From positions 1 to 64,000 of the forward strand of contig NZ_JTDL01000141.1 in assembly GCF_000802235.1 (NCBI RefSeq): 64,000 nucleotides of DNA, written 5' to 3'. This document shows positions 1-7,513 of this stretch, one piece after another (within the stretch, counting starts at the first letter, position 1; every line of letters begins with the position of its first letter). A model generated the notes under the pieces. It did no database searches. It had not been told where the DNA came from and saw nothing but the letters and a program-made list of their open reading frames with translations. This stretch comes from Sinomonas humi. Lineage in GTDB: Bacteria; Actinomycetota; Actinomycetes; Actinomycetales; Micrococcaceae. The position numbers were made by a program, and so were the translations under genes.

Positions 1-456
1 CTCGTACCCGGTCGCGATCCCGCGGACCAGGTCCCGGCCCGTGGAGCCCACGTGCTGGGCGACGGCCAGGATCGGGGGGATGTTGTCCCCGGGGTGGGAG
101 TACTCCGCGGCCAGGAACGTGTCGTGGTAGTCCAGCTCCCGCACCGCGACCCCGTTCGCCCACGCCGCCCACTCCGGGGAGACCCGGTCGCCGATCCCGT
201 ACAGCAGCGCCCCGCGCCCCCCGGAGGAGGGCGCGTGCGCGAGGGCCTGGGCGCGGGCGGCCACGATCGGGGCCCGGTTCAGGGAGGCGATCGCAACCGA
301 GGCGTTGTCGATGATCCGGTTGATGACCATCTCCGCCACCTCGGGCGCGACCTCGACCGGGTCCGCGGCGACCTGCGCGATCCTGTACGCGAGCTGGCCC
401 TGGCGGGGCAGGTTCTCCTCGCTGCGGTGGACGCGGACCTTGTGCAGCTCAACCAT
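1..456 (-). CDS. prpD: 2-methylcitrate dehydratase, N-terminal part (runs off left edge)
   Basis: Dehydrates 2-methylcitrate to 2-methyl-cis-aconitate in the cytosolic methylcitrate cycle, which disposes of propionyl-CoA. Only the first 152 codons are present; family members have about 480-510 residues, so the gene is cut by the window edge, not by mutation as far as can be seen. The ATG at 454-456 (minus) follows a purine-rich GAAAGAGG. Visible family marks are [19 protein letters not shown] near residues 40-60, the [10 protein letters not shown] segment near 105-115 and [15 protein letters not shown] just after. The prpD assignment, rather than another MmgE/PrpD member, rests on this N-terminal pattern. 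The base composition is visibly more GC-rich than the following 60 kb, which suggests this is resident chromosome and the start of the accessory segment lies just upstream of it. Confidence 0.88.
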   Translation of the reverse strand, partial: MVELHKVRVHRSEENLPRQGQLAYRIAQVAADPVEVAPEVAEMVINRIIDNASVAIASLNRAPIVAARAQALAHAPSSGGRGALLYGIGDRVSPEWAAWANGVAVRELDYHDTFLAAEYSHPGDNIPPILAVAQHVGSTGRDLVRGIATGYE

Positions 457-703
457 GGGCGGCCTCTTTCGGGTAGTTCGTTCTGATGTGCTGAAGGCTG
501 TTGCTCAGGTGCACCGCCGTCGCGGCGCCAGCGACTGGGCAGAAGGGCCACCGGATCGCGACTCGGGGTGCTGCTTCCCACTCGTGGACAACTCGGCGAC
601 GCCGTCCAGCGGGGTAGTCCTCGCCCTTCTGGAAATCATGGGACCCGGAGGCGACCATCAAGTCGATTTTCGGGCGCACTCAAGCCGCCCGGCACGGCTT
701 GTC

Positions 704-1159
704 TCAGTGCTGCTCGGGCCTCGTGGCACCCACAAGGTCCCGAACGTGTGGCGGCCAAGGGGCGGATGCGTCTTCACCATGGGGCACGTGGACGGTGACG
801 AACTTCCCCGTCGCCGCGAGCCGCCGCGGGACGGGGCCCCGGGGCGCGCCGTCGAACGCCTCACCCCAGACCTCGAAGCGGAATGTCATCGAGGAGCGGC
901 CGAGGGACTCGATCTCCAGGATGGTGGTGGCCTCTTGCCCAAAGTACAGGCTGGAGAGGTAGTCCACTTCCTGCCGGACTCGCGGGGAGGACGAAAAAAA
1001 CCCCTCCAGCATCCCGAGGCGTCGGAAGAGGCGCGCTTCAGCCGCCTCGACACTCCGCAGGACGAACGAGTTGTGGTGGTGTCCCGCTGCGTCAGTGTCA
1101 ACCCACTCGACGGGTCGGGTCAGTGTCTCGCGGAGGGGAGCGGGCATGGTATCGGCCAT
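704..1159 (-). CDS. Hotdog-fold acyl-CoA thioesterase
   Basis: A 151-residue protein of the 4-hydroxybenzoyl-CoA thioesterase/YbgC-like hotdog family, which hydrolyses acyl-CoA esters to free acid and CoA in the cytosol. The N-terminal stretch VEWVDTDAAGHHHNSFVLR holds the family's conserved D-x-x-G-H-x-x-N active-site pattern (Asp near residue 21), followed by the long central helix EAAEARLFRRLGM. Length is normal for a single hotdog domain. It lies 26 bases downstream of the nitroreductase gene and on the same strand, so both are probably cotranscribed from the promoter ahead of the nitroreductase. The substrate cannot be told from sequence. The 247 bases between this gene and prpD contain nothing I can assign. 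Confidence 0.82.
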   Translation of the reverse strand: MADTMPAPLRETLTRPVEWVDTDAAGHHHNSFVLRSVEAAEARLFRRLGMLEGFFSSSPRVRQEVDYLSSLYFGQEATTILEIESLGRSSMTFRFEVWGEAFDGAPRGPVPRRLAATGKFVTVHVPHGEDASAPWPPHVRDLVGATRPEQH

Positions 1160-1185
1160 GGCGGATCCTTCCTGAAGCCTAGGGC

Positions 1186-1893
1186 TTACTGATCGGCCCA
1201 GGTCACGACCTCTTGCAGGGAGGCGCGAGCGGTACGGTAGCTGTTGGAGGGATGACTCAGGTCGGGGTAGCCGAAGGAGATCCCGAGCAAGACCTTCCTG
1301 TCGTCAGGGATGTTGAAGTGCCGGCGGATGAGGCTGGAATGGCCTGCAAGCGCCGCCTGTGCAATCGCGCCGAGGCCAAGGCTGTTAGCTGCGAGGAGGA
1401 AGGTTCCCACGTACAGGCCGGCGTCGACAGCGCCATAGACGCCCTGAGCGGCGTCCGTGGTCACGATCGCGACGTGCGGTGCCCCGAAGAAGCGGAAATT
1501 TTCGAACGCCTGACGCCCAGAGGCCTCCCGGTCGCCTCGCACGACCCCGACTGCCTCGTACAGTTGCCACCCGCTGGCCCTTCGCCGGTCGCGATAGATG
1601 CCGCGGTACTCCGAAGGTTCATCGAAATCGAATTTCATCGGATTGGAGCGGGCCCAGTCCATCATCGCCGCGCGGAACCGTTCGGTCCCGCCCCCGCTCG
1701 TCACGATCATTTCCCAAGGCTGAGTGTTGCACCACGATGCTGTGCGCTGCGCGAGCGTTAGAAGGCGCTCCATTGTCTGGCGGGGCACCTGACGGTCAAG
1801 ATAGGCGCGGCAACTCCACCGAGTACTGAGCAGGTGCTCCAAGAGGACGGACTCTTCTGTCTCTGCGACGGCGGTGTCGTTCGAGGTCATCAC
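1186..1893 (-). CDS. Nitroreductase-family FMN oxidoreductase
   Basis: A 235-residue member of the nitroreductase fold family, FMN-dependent dimers that use NAD(P)H to reduce nitro groups, quinones or, in some branches, enoates. The opening LLSTRWSCRAYLDRQVPRQT (residues about 23-42) is the classic R-R/S-x-R FMN-phosphate binding start, followed by AQRTASWCNTQPWEMIVT, the second FMN segment. GLGAIAQAALAGHS and LLGISFGYPD form the C-terminal FMN/dimer region. The ATG lies only 12 bases from an AT-rich element (1905-1925) that may be its promoter. It sits between a GntR regulator and a thioesterase. Physiological substrate unknown; enoate or nitro compound reduction are both possible. Confidence 0.87.
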   Translation of the reverse strand: MMTSNDTAVAETEESVLLEHLLSTRWSCRAYLDRQVPRQTMERLLTLAQRTASWCNTQPWEMIVTSGGGTERFRAAMMDWARSNPMKFDFDEPSEYRGIYRDRRRASGWQLYEAVGVVRGDREASGRQAFENFRFFGAPHVAIVTTDAAQGVYGAVDAGLYVGTFLLAANSLGLGAIAQAALAGHSSLIRRHFNIPDDRKVLLGISFGYPDLSHPSNSYRTARASLQEVVTWADQ

Positions 1894-1904
1894 CAGTCCA
1901 GTCT

Positions 1905-1925
1905 AACAATAAAATATAAAATTCA
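1905..1925 (-). promoter_or_regulatory. AT-rich promoter/operator-like element (site A) before nitroreductase
   Basis: AACAATAAAATATAAAATTC stands out in GC-rich surroundings, 12 bases upstream of the nitroreductase ATG and overlapping the last codon of the GntR gene. It is one of about a dozen similar A/T blocks found only in intergenic leader regions of this window. Either a -10 region or a regulator site; function is inferred. Confidence 0.45.
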
Positions 1926-2654
1926 CGATACCTGCTCGCGGGGAAGTTCCTGGTCCTGGTTGTTGTCCCGCCATAGTCCTCGCTGTTCGAGGCTGTCGAT
2001 GACGAAGTCCGCGCTTCCCTCGATATGTGCCTCGGTGAGCGTTCGAGCACGCTTCGCCTGTCGCTTCGACAGGGCGTCGAAAATCTCCTGATGCTCGAGG
2101 GGGGCGGTGCTGACGTGCGCCTCGAGCGAGGCATAGTACTGGTTGGGGAGGTGCTTGACGACGCCCGCGAGGAGCCGTGCAAGGCGGTCCGAGCGTGCCG
2201 CGACGTTGATGATCCGGTGAAACTGATGCCCCAGCCGTCCGATCTCATCTGCATCTCCACGCTTTGTCGCCACAGCGCACTGTTCCATGACGTTCCCCAG
2301 CAGGTCGAGCTCCTCGCGCGTGATCTGCTTTGCAGCCCGTGCCGCGAGCTCGCCGGCAAGGCGGCTCTGAGCCCAGAACAGGTCGCGCACATCCTGCCGC
2401 GTGAAGGGAGCCACAACGAAGCCCCGACGCGGCACCGCGGTCACAAATCCCTCGTTGCTGAGCGCAACGAGGCCCTCGCGCACCGGAGTGATGCTGACGC
2501 CGACAGCCTCCGCGATGGGCTCCAGGCGGAGGAACTGCCCGGGCGTGAGGTTGCCCGACATGATCTGCTCGCGCACGTAGGCCGCCACCTCTTCCGGGAG
2601 CTGGGTTCGGCGGCTAGGGTGGGCTCGCGGGGTTGGGTCGATCAGAGTGTTCAC
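1923..2654 (-). CDS. GntR-family (FadR/FCD subfamily) transcriptional regulator
   Basis: A 243-residue DNA-binding regulator with an N-terminal winged helix-turn-helix (about residues 18-85; VSITPVREGLVALSNEGFV is the recognition-helix region) and a C-terminal all-helical FCD ligand domain (about 95-230). In the FCD domain the metal/ligand pattern is visible as the D-x-x-x-H type segment around RLGHQFHRIINVA and a later histidine in EHQEIFDAL. FCD regulators usually repress acid or acyl-CoA catabolic operons and release DNA on binding a carboxylate. I use the GTG at 2652-2654, preceded by GAGGTGAT at good spacing. It is followed by the nitroreductase and lies just downstream of the acyl-CoA operon, so it is the best local candidate for controlling both. 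Ligand unknown. Confidence 0.88.
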   Translation of the reverse strand: MNTLIDPTPRAHPSRRTQLPEEVAAYVREQIMSGNLTPGQFLRLEPIAEAVGVSITPVREGLVALSNEGFVTAVPRRGFVVAPFTRQDVRDLFWAQSRLAGELAARAAKQITREELDLLGNVMEQCAVATKRGDADEIGRLGHQFHRIINVAARSDRLARLLAGVVKHLPNQYYASLEAHVSTAPLEHQEIFDALSKRQAKRARTLTEAHIEGSADFVIDSLEQRGLWRDNNQDQELPREQVS

Positions 2655-2682
2655 GCAGACATCACCTCATATGCATAGTCCT

Positions 2683-2698
2683 ACATATACTTTATACC
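2683..2698 (-). promoter_or_regulatory. AT-rich promoter/operator-like element (site B) before GntR gene
   Basis: ACATATACTTTATACC lies in the 62-base gap between the MaoC gene and the GntR start codon. Read toward GntR it gives GGTATAAAGTATATGT, a plausible -10 region about 30 bases from the GTG. It shares the ATACC edge with other sites in this window. Autoregulation of the GntR gene is possible but not shown. Confidence 0.45.
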
Positions 2699-2716
2699 TC
2701 GCCCCTCTGGTGGCTC

Positions 2717-3169
2717 TCAGGACGCGATCAACACGAGAGTCTCTGCCACGCACGCAGGCTTGTTCGAGCCCGCGTCGATGACGTAGCGAGCTGTCAGCAT
2801 CGTCCCCCCGGCAGTTTCCGCGATATCGGCGAAGGTCACCGTCGCCCGGAGCGGGTCGTTGACGCGGGTCGGAGAGGGAAAGCGCACCTTGTTCACCCCA
2901 TAGTTGACTCGAGCCGAGCCGAACTCGATGGAGAAGAGCTGGCGCCCGAACTGGGGGATGAGCGAGAGCGTGAGGTAACCGTGGGCGATAGTGGAGCCGT
3001 ACGGACCCGTTGCCGCTTGGACTGGGTCCGTGTGGATCCACTGGTAGTCATCCGTCACGTCCGCAAATGCGTCGATTCGCTCTTGGGTCACGACGAGCGG
3101 CTCTGACGGCCCGATCGCCTCGCCGAGAGCCTCGCGGAGTTCGGCGAGCGAAGTGAAGCGGCGAGTCAC
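2717..3169 (-). CDS. MaoC-family (R)-specific enoyl-CoA hydratase
   Basis: A 150-residue hotdog-fold hydratase that adds water to an enoyl-CoA, or removes it from a 3-hydroxyacyl-CoA. Residues about 33-50 hold ADVTDDYQWIHTDPVQA, the MaoC active-site element with the catalytic D-x-x-x-x-H pair, and GPYGSTIAHGYLTLSLIPQF follows, as in NodN/PhaJ-like proteins. GVNKVRFPSPTRVNDPLR is the second conserved strand. The ATG overlaps the stop of the upstream Meh-like gene by four bases (3166-3169), so the two are translationally coupled and may act in sequence or as partners. It ends the minus-strand operon that starts at 6802. Confidence 0.88.
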   Translation of the reverse strand: MTRRFTSLAELREALGEAIGPSEPLVVTQERIDAFADVTDDYQWIHTDPVQAATGPYGSTIAHGYLTLSLIPQFGRQLFSIEFGSARVNYGVNKVRFPSPTRVNDPLRATVTFADIAETAGGTMLTARYVIDAGSNKPACVAETLVLIAS

Positions 3170-4068
3170 GAGGGGCTCCCATCGGTCGTGAGCTCGACGG
3201 TTGAGCGGGGGCCGAATGAATCCCCGTTTGTCCCGCTGAGTTCGAGGAGGGCGCTGCCTGAGCCGTCGTAGGTCGCGCGAAGGCGGGCCGGCTCACCGCA
3301 GAACAGGGGCGCGAGGCCCCGGTGGCGAAGCCGCTCGACCCGTGCACCGCCCGAAAGGCGGTGGAGTTCCGTGAGCGCTATGGCCTGCAGTGGCCCATGT
3401 ACGAGGAGCCCAGGGTAGCCTTCGACACGGGTCGCGTACGGCCAGTCGTAGTGGATGCGGTGCGCGTTGGCTGTGGCCGCGGAGAACCGTGCGAGCAGCG
3501 AGGCGTCCGTACGGAACTCCCACTCGTGCTCGGAGAGCCTGCGGAGGGGCTGCGCGGGGGGCGGCGTCGATGTCGGCGGTTCGAGGGGAGCGATCTGGGC
3601 CTCAGCACCTTCTGTCTTGACGGCAGCCTCACGGTACACGAGGTTCTGCATCTCGGTCACGGCGAGTTCGCCGAACTCGTCGAACAGCCGCGTTGCGACG
3701 TCGACGATTACGAGCGGGCCCGAACGCCCTGTCTTCTCTGCGACCGAGACGACCTCTGACTCCCTGCGGATCGTACTGCCGACCCTCAGTGCGCCGTGGA
3801 AGATGAGGTTTCCGCCCGCGAACATGCGCCGTGGAAGCCCGATGGGCGGCAGGAAGCCGCCGCGGCGAGGGTGGCCGTCCGGTCCCAGCTCGCCCGATGC
3901 GGCCCAGCGGGGTAGTGCGGCCCAGTGCCACAGCGGCGGGAGTTCGTCCCCTTCTCCCGGGGCGGACAGCCCGTCGTCGAGCAGCGCCGCGAGAGCGGCG
4001 ACGGGGGCCGGATCCAGGAGTTCCTCCGTAACGACGGTCTGGGCTGTCCAGGTGCCGAGATCGACCAT
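3166..4068 (-). CDS. Mesaconyl-C4-CoA hydratase-like (FAS1-type/MaoC double-hotdog) protein
   Basis: A 300-residue protein of the hydroxyacyl-thioester dehydratase type 2 group, which includes mesaconyl-C4-CoA hydratase (Meh) of the 3-hydroxypropionate bi-cycle. Meh converts mesaconyl-C4-CoA to citramalyl-CoA. The N-terminal half (about 1-150) is a FAS1-like dehydratase hotdog: PRRMFAGGNLIFHGALRVGS followed by VVSVAEKTGRSGPLVIVDV. The C-terminal half carries the catalytic region FSAATANAHRIHYDWPYATR and then GYPGLLVHGPLQA (about 205-240), the sequence signature of this group. It starts by TAATG overlap with the preceding SDR stop and runs into the MaoC gene with an ATGA overlap. Association with a CitE-type lyase in the same operon supports a C5 or branched dicarboxylic CoA substrate; a simple beta-hydroxyacyl dehydratase role cannot be ruled out. 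Confidence 0.8.
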   Translation of the reverse strand: MVDLGTWTAQTVVTEELLDPAPVAALAALLDDGLSAPGEGDELPPLWHWAALPRWAASGELGPDGHPRRGGFLPPIGLPRRMFAGGNLIFHGALRVGSTIRRESEVVSVAEKTGRSGPLVIVDVATRLFDEFGELAVTEMQNLVYREAAVKTEGAEAQIAPLEPPTSTPPPAQPLRRLSEHEWEFRTDASLLARFSAATANAHRIHYDWPYATRVEGYPGLLVHGPLQAIALTELHRLSGGARVERLRHRGLAPLFCGEPARLRATYDGSGSALLELSGTNGDSFGPRSTVELTTDGSPS

Positions 4069-4814
4069 TACATGAACCTCCCACCAGTGACCTCGAGGAC
4101 CGTCCCGGTCATGTAGGACGAAAGGTCTGACGCGAGGAAGAGTGCGACCTTGGCGATCTCGTCTACTTCGCCCGCTCGGCCCATGGGGATCTCGCTCATC
4201 TTCTGGTCCCAGACGTTTTGCGGCATCGCTTCAGTCATCGCAGAGCGGACGAGGCCTGGCTGGATTGCATTGACCCGGACGCCGAGGTGCGCGACCTCCT
4301 TCGCTGCCGCCTTCGATAGCCCGACGATTCCGGCTTTCGCGGCTGAATAGTTCGTCTGGCCTGCGAGCCCGATCTTGCCCGAGAGCGACGACATGTTGAT
4401 GATCGTTCCACCGCCGTTCTCACGCATGATGCCGGCAGCGAGCCGGGTGCCGTTCCACGTGCCTTTGAGATGGACATCGATGACTTGGTCGAACTGTTCT
4501 TCGGTCATCTTCCGCATGGTCGCGTCTCGCGTGATGCCGGCGTTGTTGACCATGACATTCACATGTGAGAACACCTGAGCGGCGGTCTCGAGCATGCTCT
4601 GCACCTCATCCGCCGAGGTGACATTGCAGCGTACACCGACGGCGACTTCATCGCCTCCCAGCCGTGCCGCGGCTTCCGCGGCTGCCTCGCCGTTGACGTC
4701 GCCAACGACGACGCGGGCACCTTCAGCAATGAATCGCTGCGCGATCGCGTACCCGATTCCTTGCGCGGCCCCGGTAATGACCGCAGTCTTGCCCTTCAAC
4801 AGTGGTTCAGTCAT
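4068..4814 (-). CDS. Short-chain dehydrogenase/reductase (FabG-like)
   Basis: A 248-residue NAD(P)-dependent SDR. It has the glycine-rich cofactor loop [15 protein letters not shown] near residues 13-27, [14 protein letters not shown] at about 87-100, catalytic Ser in [13 protein letters not shown], and the YSAAKAG active-site Tyr/Lys pair near 155-160. The sequence closely follows 3-oxoacyl-[ACP]/acyl-CoA reductases such as FabG or PhaB. The ATG at 4812-4814 is preferred over a longer upstream open frame because the cofactor fold begins directly after it ([15 protein letters not shown]). Its stop overlaps the next ATG by one base. In this operon it probably oxidises a 3-hydroxyacyl-CoA produced by the hydratases. 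Confidence 0.88.
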   Translation of the reverse strand: MTEPLLKGKTAVITGAAQGIGYAIAQRFIAEGARVVVGDVNGEAAAEAAARLGGDEVAVGVRCNVTSADEVQSMLETAAQVFSHVNVMVNNAGITRDATMRKMTEEQFDQVIDVHLKGTWNGTRLAAGIMRENGGGTIINMSSLSGKIGLAGQTNYSAAKAGIVGLSKAAAKEVAHLGVRVNAIQPGLVRSAMTEAMPQNVWDQKMSEIPMGRAGEVDEIAKVALFLASDLSSYMTGTVLEVTGGRFM

Positions 4815-4827
4815 GTGTGCTGTGCTC

Positions 4828-5655
4828 CTAAATCGTCCCTGAGGTGGTGGTTCGGGCAAAGCGGCGCAGGATGCGTTCCGCTCGCTCGATGACAGGCTTG
4901 TCCACCATCGCCCCGTCCACCACGCCGACGCCCTCCCGCTGCGCGGCGGTGACGGTCGCGGCCCATGACCGCTCCGCCTCGGACGGGCGGAGGGCGTCTG
5001 CAACGGGCGCCACCTGCCTCGGGTGGATGCAGAGCTTGCCGGTGAAACCGAGGCGACGTGCATAATCCGTGTCGTCGGTGATCCCGGCCGGGTCATCGAT
5101 TCCCGCCGTAATCCCGTCTACAGGGCCCGGCAGCCCCGCGCGGGCCGACGCGAGGACGAGCGCCGATCGCGAGGCGAGCAGCGCCTCGCGATCGCTCGGG
5201 TTGACGCCGAGTTCGGTGGCGAGGTCGAAACTGCCGAGCGCGAGCCGGTCTACGCCGTCGAGCTCGGCGATCGAGGCCGCGTCCAAGATTCCGCGGGCGG
5301 TCTCGACGAGGGCGACGACGCCACAACCTCCCACGGCCGCGACCAGTCGGCGTACATCGTCAGGCCGTTCGGCCTTGGGGAGCATGATGCCGCAGGACGA
5401 GGCCGCGAGCTGCGCGACGTCGTCGGCGTGCCAGGCGGTGCCGACCCCATTGATGCGGACGATGCACGCGTGGTCGCGTGCCCACGCCGCCGCATTGCTC
5501 CGCGCTGCAGGCTTGTTCGAGGGAGCCACAGCATCTTCGAGATCGACGACAACCAGTCCGGCGCCAGAGGCCGTGGCTTTCTCGAAGCGCTCTGGCCGGT
5601 CCCCGGGTACAAAGAGGAGTGTGGAGACCTCGGAGATGGCTTCGTGCATGCTCAC
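4828..5655 (-). CDS. HpcH/HpaI (CitE-like) CoA-ester lyase
   Basis: A 275-residue TIM-barrel Mg-dependent lyase of the CitE/malyl-CoA lyase group, which cleaves beta-hydroxyacyl-CoAs such as citramalyl-, malyl- or beta-methylmalyl-CoA, or condenses glyoxylate with acyl-CoA. Visible marks: [15 protein letters not shown] (about 13-27), [13 protein letters not shown] with the acidic metal ligand, the [12 protein letters not shown] glutamate, [10 protein letters not shown] and [10 protein letters not shown] near the C-terminus. I use the GTG at 5653-5655 because it overlaps the acyl-CoA dehydrogenase stop by four bases (GTGA); an internal ATG lies six bases later. It is a paralogue of the lyase at 21669. 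Partner hydratases in the same operon fit a citramalyl/methylmalyl-CoA role, which is inference. Confidence 0.85.
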   Translation of the reverse strand: MSMHEAISEVSTLLFVPGDRPERFEKATASGAGLVVVDLEDAVAPSNKPAARSNAAAWARDHACIVRINGVGTAWHADDVAQLAASSCGIMLPKAERPDDVRRLVAAVGGCGVVALVETARGILDAASIAELDGVDRLALGSFDLATELGVNPSDREALLASRSALVLASARAGLPGPVDGITAGIDDPAGITDDTDYARRLGFTGKLCIHPRQVAPVADALRPSEAERSWAATVTAAQREGVGVVDGAMVDKPVIERAERILRRFARTTTSGTI

Positions 5656-6802
5656 GAGAGGTTCTTCTTGGCTTCGCGGACGAGCCCTCCGCCGATGATG
5701 AGCCGCTGGATCTCGCTGGTGCCCTCGTACAGGCGCAGAAGACGGATGTCGCGGTAGATCCGCTCGACAGTGAGCTCACGCATGTAGCCGGATCCGCCAT
5801 GGACCTGTACGGCGAGGTCCGCGGCTCTGCCCGCCATCTCGGTGCAGTAGAGCTTGGCCACCGAGGGGGCGATCCGCCGGTCCTCGCCTGCGACATACTT
5901 CGCCGCGGTGTCACGGACGAGTGCTCGCCCCGCGAGGACGCCCGTCTGCTGGTCGGCGAGCATGGCCTGCACGAGCTGGAAATCTCCGATCGGAGTACCA
6001 CCCTGCGTCGCGGTCGCCGCGTGCCGAACGGACTCATCGAGCGCACGCTGGGCCGTTCCCACGGCGAGCGCCGCGATGTGAGAGAGGTCATCGCGGCGCG
6101 GTAGCCGGTGTCCTCGTCCCCTCCCACGAGGGCAGACGCCGGGACGCGAACGCCGTCGAAACGCACGTTCGCCGTCCATGCGCCCTCCTGGCCCATCTTC
6201 TTGTCCTTCTTCGCAACCTCGAGGCCGGGGGTGTCCCGGGGAACGAGGAAGACGGCGATCCCGGGTCCGGAGGAGTCGGCGGGTCGTGTGCGTGCGAACG
6301 TGACGAAGAGGTCTGCGAGTGGGGCATTGGTGATGAAGCACTTTTCACCGTCGAGGACCCAGTCGTCGCCGTCTCGGACGGCGCGGGTACGGAGGCCTGC
6401 CGGATTCGATCCTGCTCCCGGCTCTGTCAGGGCGAATGACGCGACGACCTCACCCGACGCGATCCGCTCGAGCCAAGTCGCCTTCTGGACGTCGGTGCCG
6501 AAGTTCACGAGCACCTGACCCGCGATGCCGTTGTTCGTGCCGAACATCGAACGCAGCGAGAGCGAGGTGTAGCCGAACTCCATCGCGAGCTCGACGTCCT
6601 GCGTGAGGTCGAGTCCAAGGCCGCCCCAGTCGCTGGGAATGGCGTAGCCGAAAAGGCCCATCTCGCGGGCCTGCTGCCGCAGGTCCTCCGGGATGTCGTC
6701 GAACTCGGCGATCTCGTGCTCGCGCGGGACCACCCGCGTCCGGATCCATTGGCGGACCTCCGCCAAGATCAGTTCGAAGTCCTCTGTACTCACTTCGGAC
6801 AC
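5652..6802 (-). pseudogene. Acyl-CoA dehydrogenase interrupted by a frameshift/small deletion
   Basis: An FAD acyl-CoA dehydrogenase whose two halves are in different frames. From the GTG at 6800-6802 (preceded by GGAGGGAG) one frame gives a normal N-terminus through ALTEPGAGSNPAG, CFITNAP and GGDEDTGYRAAMTSL. The frame then breaks near 6080, and the correct continuation HIAALAVGTAQRALDESVRH is in another frame, ending in GGSGYMRELTVERIYRD and LYEGTSEIQRLIIGGG, which includes the catalytic Glu. Compared with the usual M-x-x-L-x-x-G-R-x-x-I-A helix, about five residues including the conserved Gly-Arg are absent, so this looks like a roughly 16-base deletion and not a simple one-base error. The observed length (1151 bases) is not a multiple of three. 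If real, the enzyme is dead; an assembly error is the alternative. Confidence 0.75.
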
Positions 6803-6826
6803 GGTCGACTCCCTCCATTGGGCTTT

Positions 6827-6898
6827 CGCATACAATATATTTAACCCATAGGAAGAGCCCCATTCAAGCCCTTGCGTGTAAAATATATTTTTTGTAGG
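6827..6898. promoter_or_regulatory. Divergent promoter region with two AT-rich elements (sites C and D)
   Basis: The 171-base divergent gap between the acyl-CoA dehydrogenase (minus) and the MaoC gene (plus) holds two A/T blocks 40 bases apart: CATACAATATATTTAACCC (from 6829, about 28 bases from the minus-strand GTG) and GTAAAATATATTTTTTGTAG (6878-6897, about 75 bases before the plus-strand ATG). Both resemble the palindrome AAAATATATTTT seen upstream of livK. They probably are the promoters, or operators, of the two divergent catabolic operons. Confidence 0.55.
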
Positions 6899-6973
6899 CT
6901 GGAACGAGCTTGCAGCAGCGCGGCTGAAGCAGTCCGCGGCGCAACCGCAGGACTCAGTGAGAAAGGACTCCCA

Positions 6974-7459
6974 ATGCCGGGTCTCTACTTCGAAGAATTC
7001 GAACCGGGAATGGTCATCGACCACGAGGTCCGCCGCACGGTCACCGAATCGGACAACGTGCTCTTCAGCACGATGACGCTGAACATGGCGCCGTTGCATC
7101 TGGATGCCGAGTACAGCAAGAACTCGATCCACGGTCAGCGGCTGGTCAACAGCCTCTTCCTCCTCGGCCTCGTGGCGGGGATCTCGATGCACGACACGAC
7201 GTACGGGACGACGCTCGGAAACCTCGGGTTCAACTCGATCACGTTCCCCAAGCCGGTCTTCCACGGCGACACGATCCACGTGCGCACAGAGATCACGGCC
7301 GTCCGCGAGTCCAAGAGCCGTGAAGATTCGGGCATCGTCACGTTCAGGCACTATGGCATCAATCAGCGCGATGAGGTCGTGTGCGACGCGACCCGCGTTG
7401 GCCTCATGCTCAAGCGCACACCCGGGCCAGCCCGCGTCGCCGCTGACGAAACGGCCTGA
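6974..7459 (+). CDS. MaoC-family dehydratase of the mesaconyl-CoA/beta-methylmalyl-CoA hydratase type
   Basis: A 161-residue hotdog dehydratase. The segment FSTMTLNMAPLHLDAEYSKN (about 28-47) followed by GQRLVNSLFLLGLVAGIS is the form typical of beta-methylmalyl-CoA dehydratase (mesaconyl-C1-CoA hydratase) and itaconyl-CoA hydratase-like proteins, which have T-x-N-x-x-P-L-H-x-D where PhaJ-type hydratases have D-x-N-P-x-H. GFNSITFPKPVFHGDTIHVR follows as the second conserved strand. The ATG at 6974 is chosen because GAAAGGA lies seven bases upstream and the fold starts directly with LYFEEFEPG; longer open frame upstream overlaps the promoter. It is the first gene of the plus-strand operon. The exact substrate (C5 dicarboxylic or branched enoyl-CoA) is inferred. 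Confidence 0.84.
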   Translation: MPGLYFEEFEPGMVIDHEVRRTVTESDNVLFSTMTLNMAPLHLDAEYSKNSIHGQRLVNSLFLLGLVAGISMHDTTYGTTLGNLGFNSITFPKPVFHGDTIHVRTEITAVRESKSREDSGIVTFRHYGINQRDEVVCDATRVGLMLKRTPGPARVAADETA

Positions 7460-7513
7460 GGACCGCCGAGTTCGCGAATCAACGCTCTCTGACCGAGTCG
7501 AGGAGGACACGGA

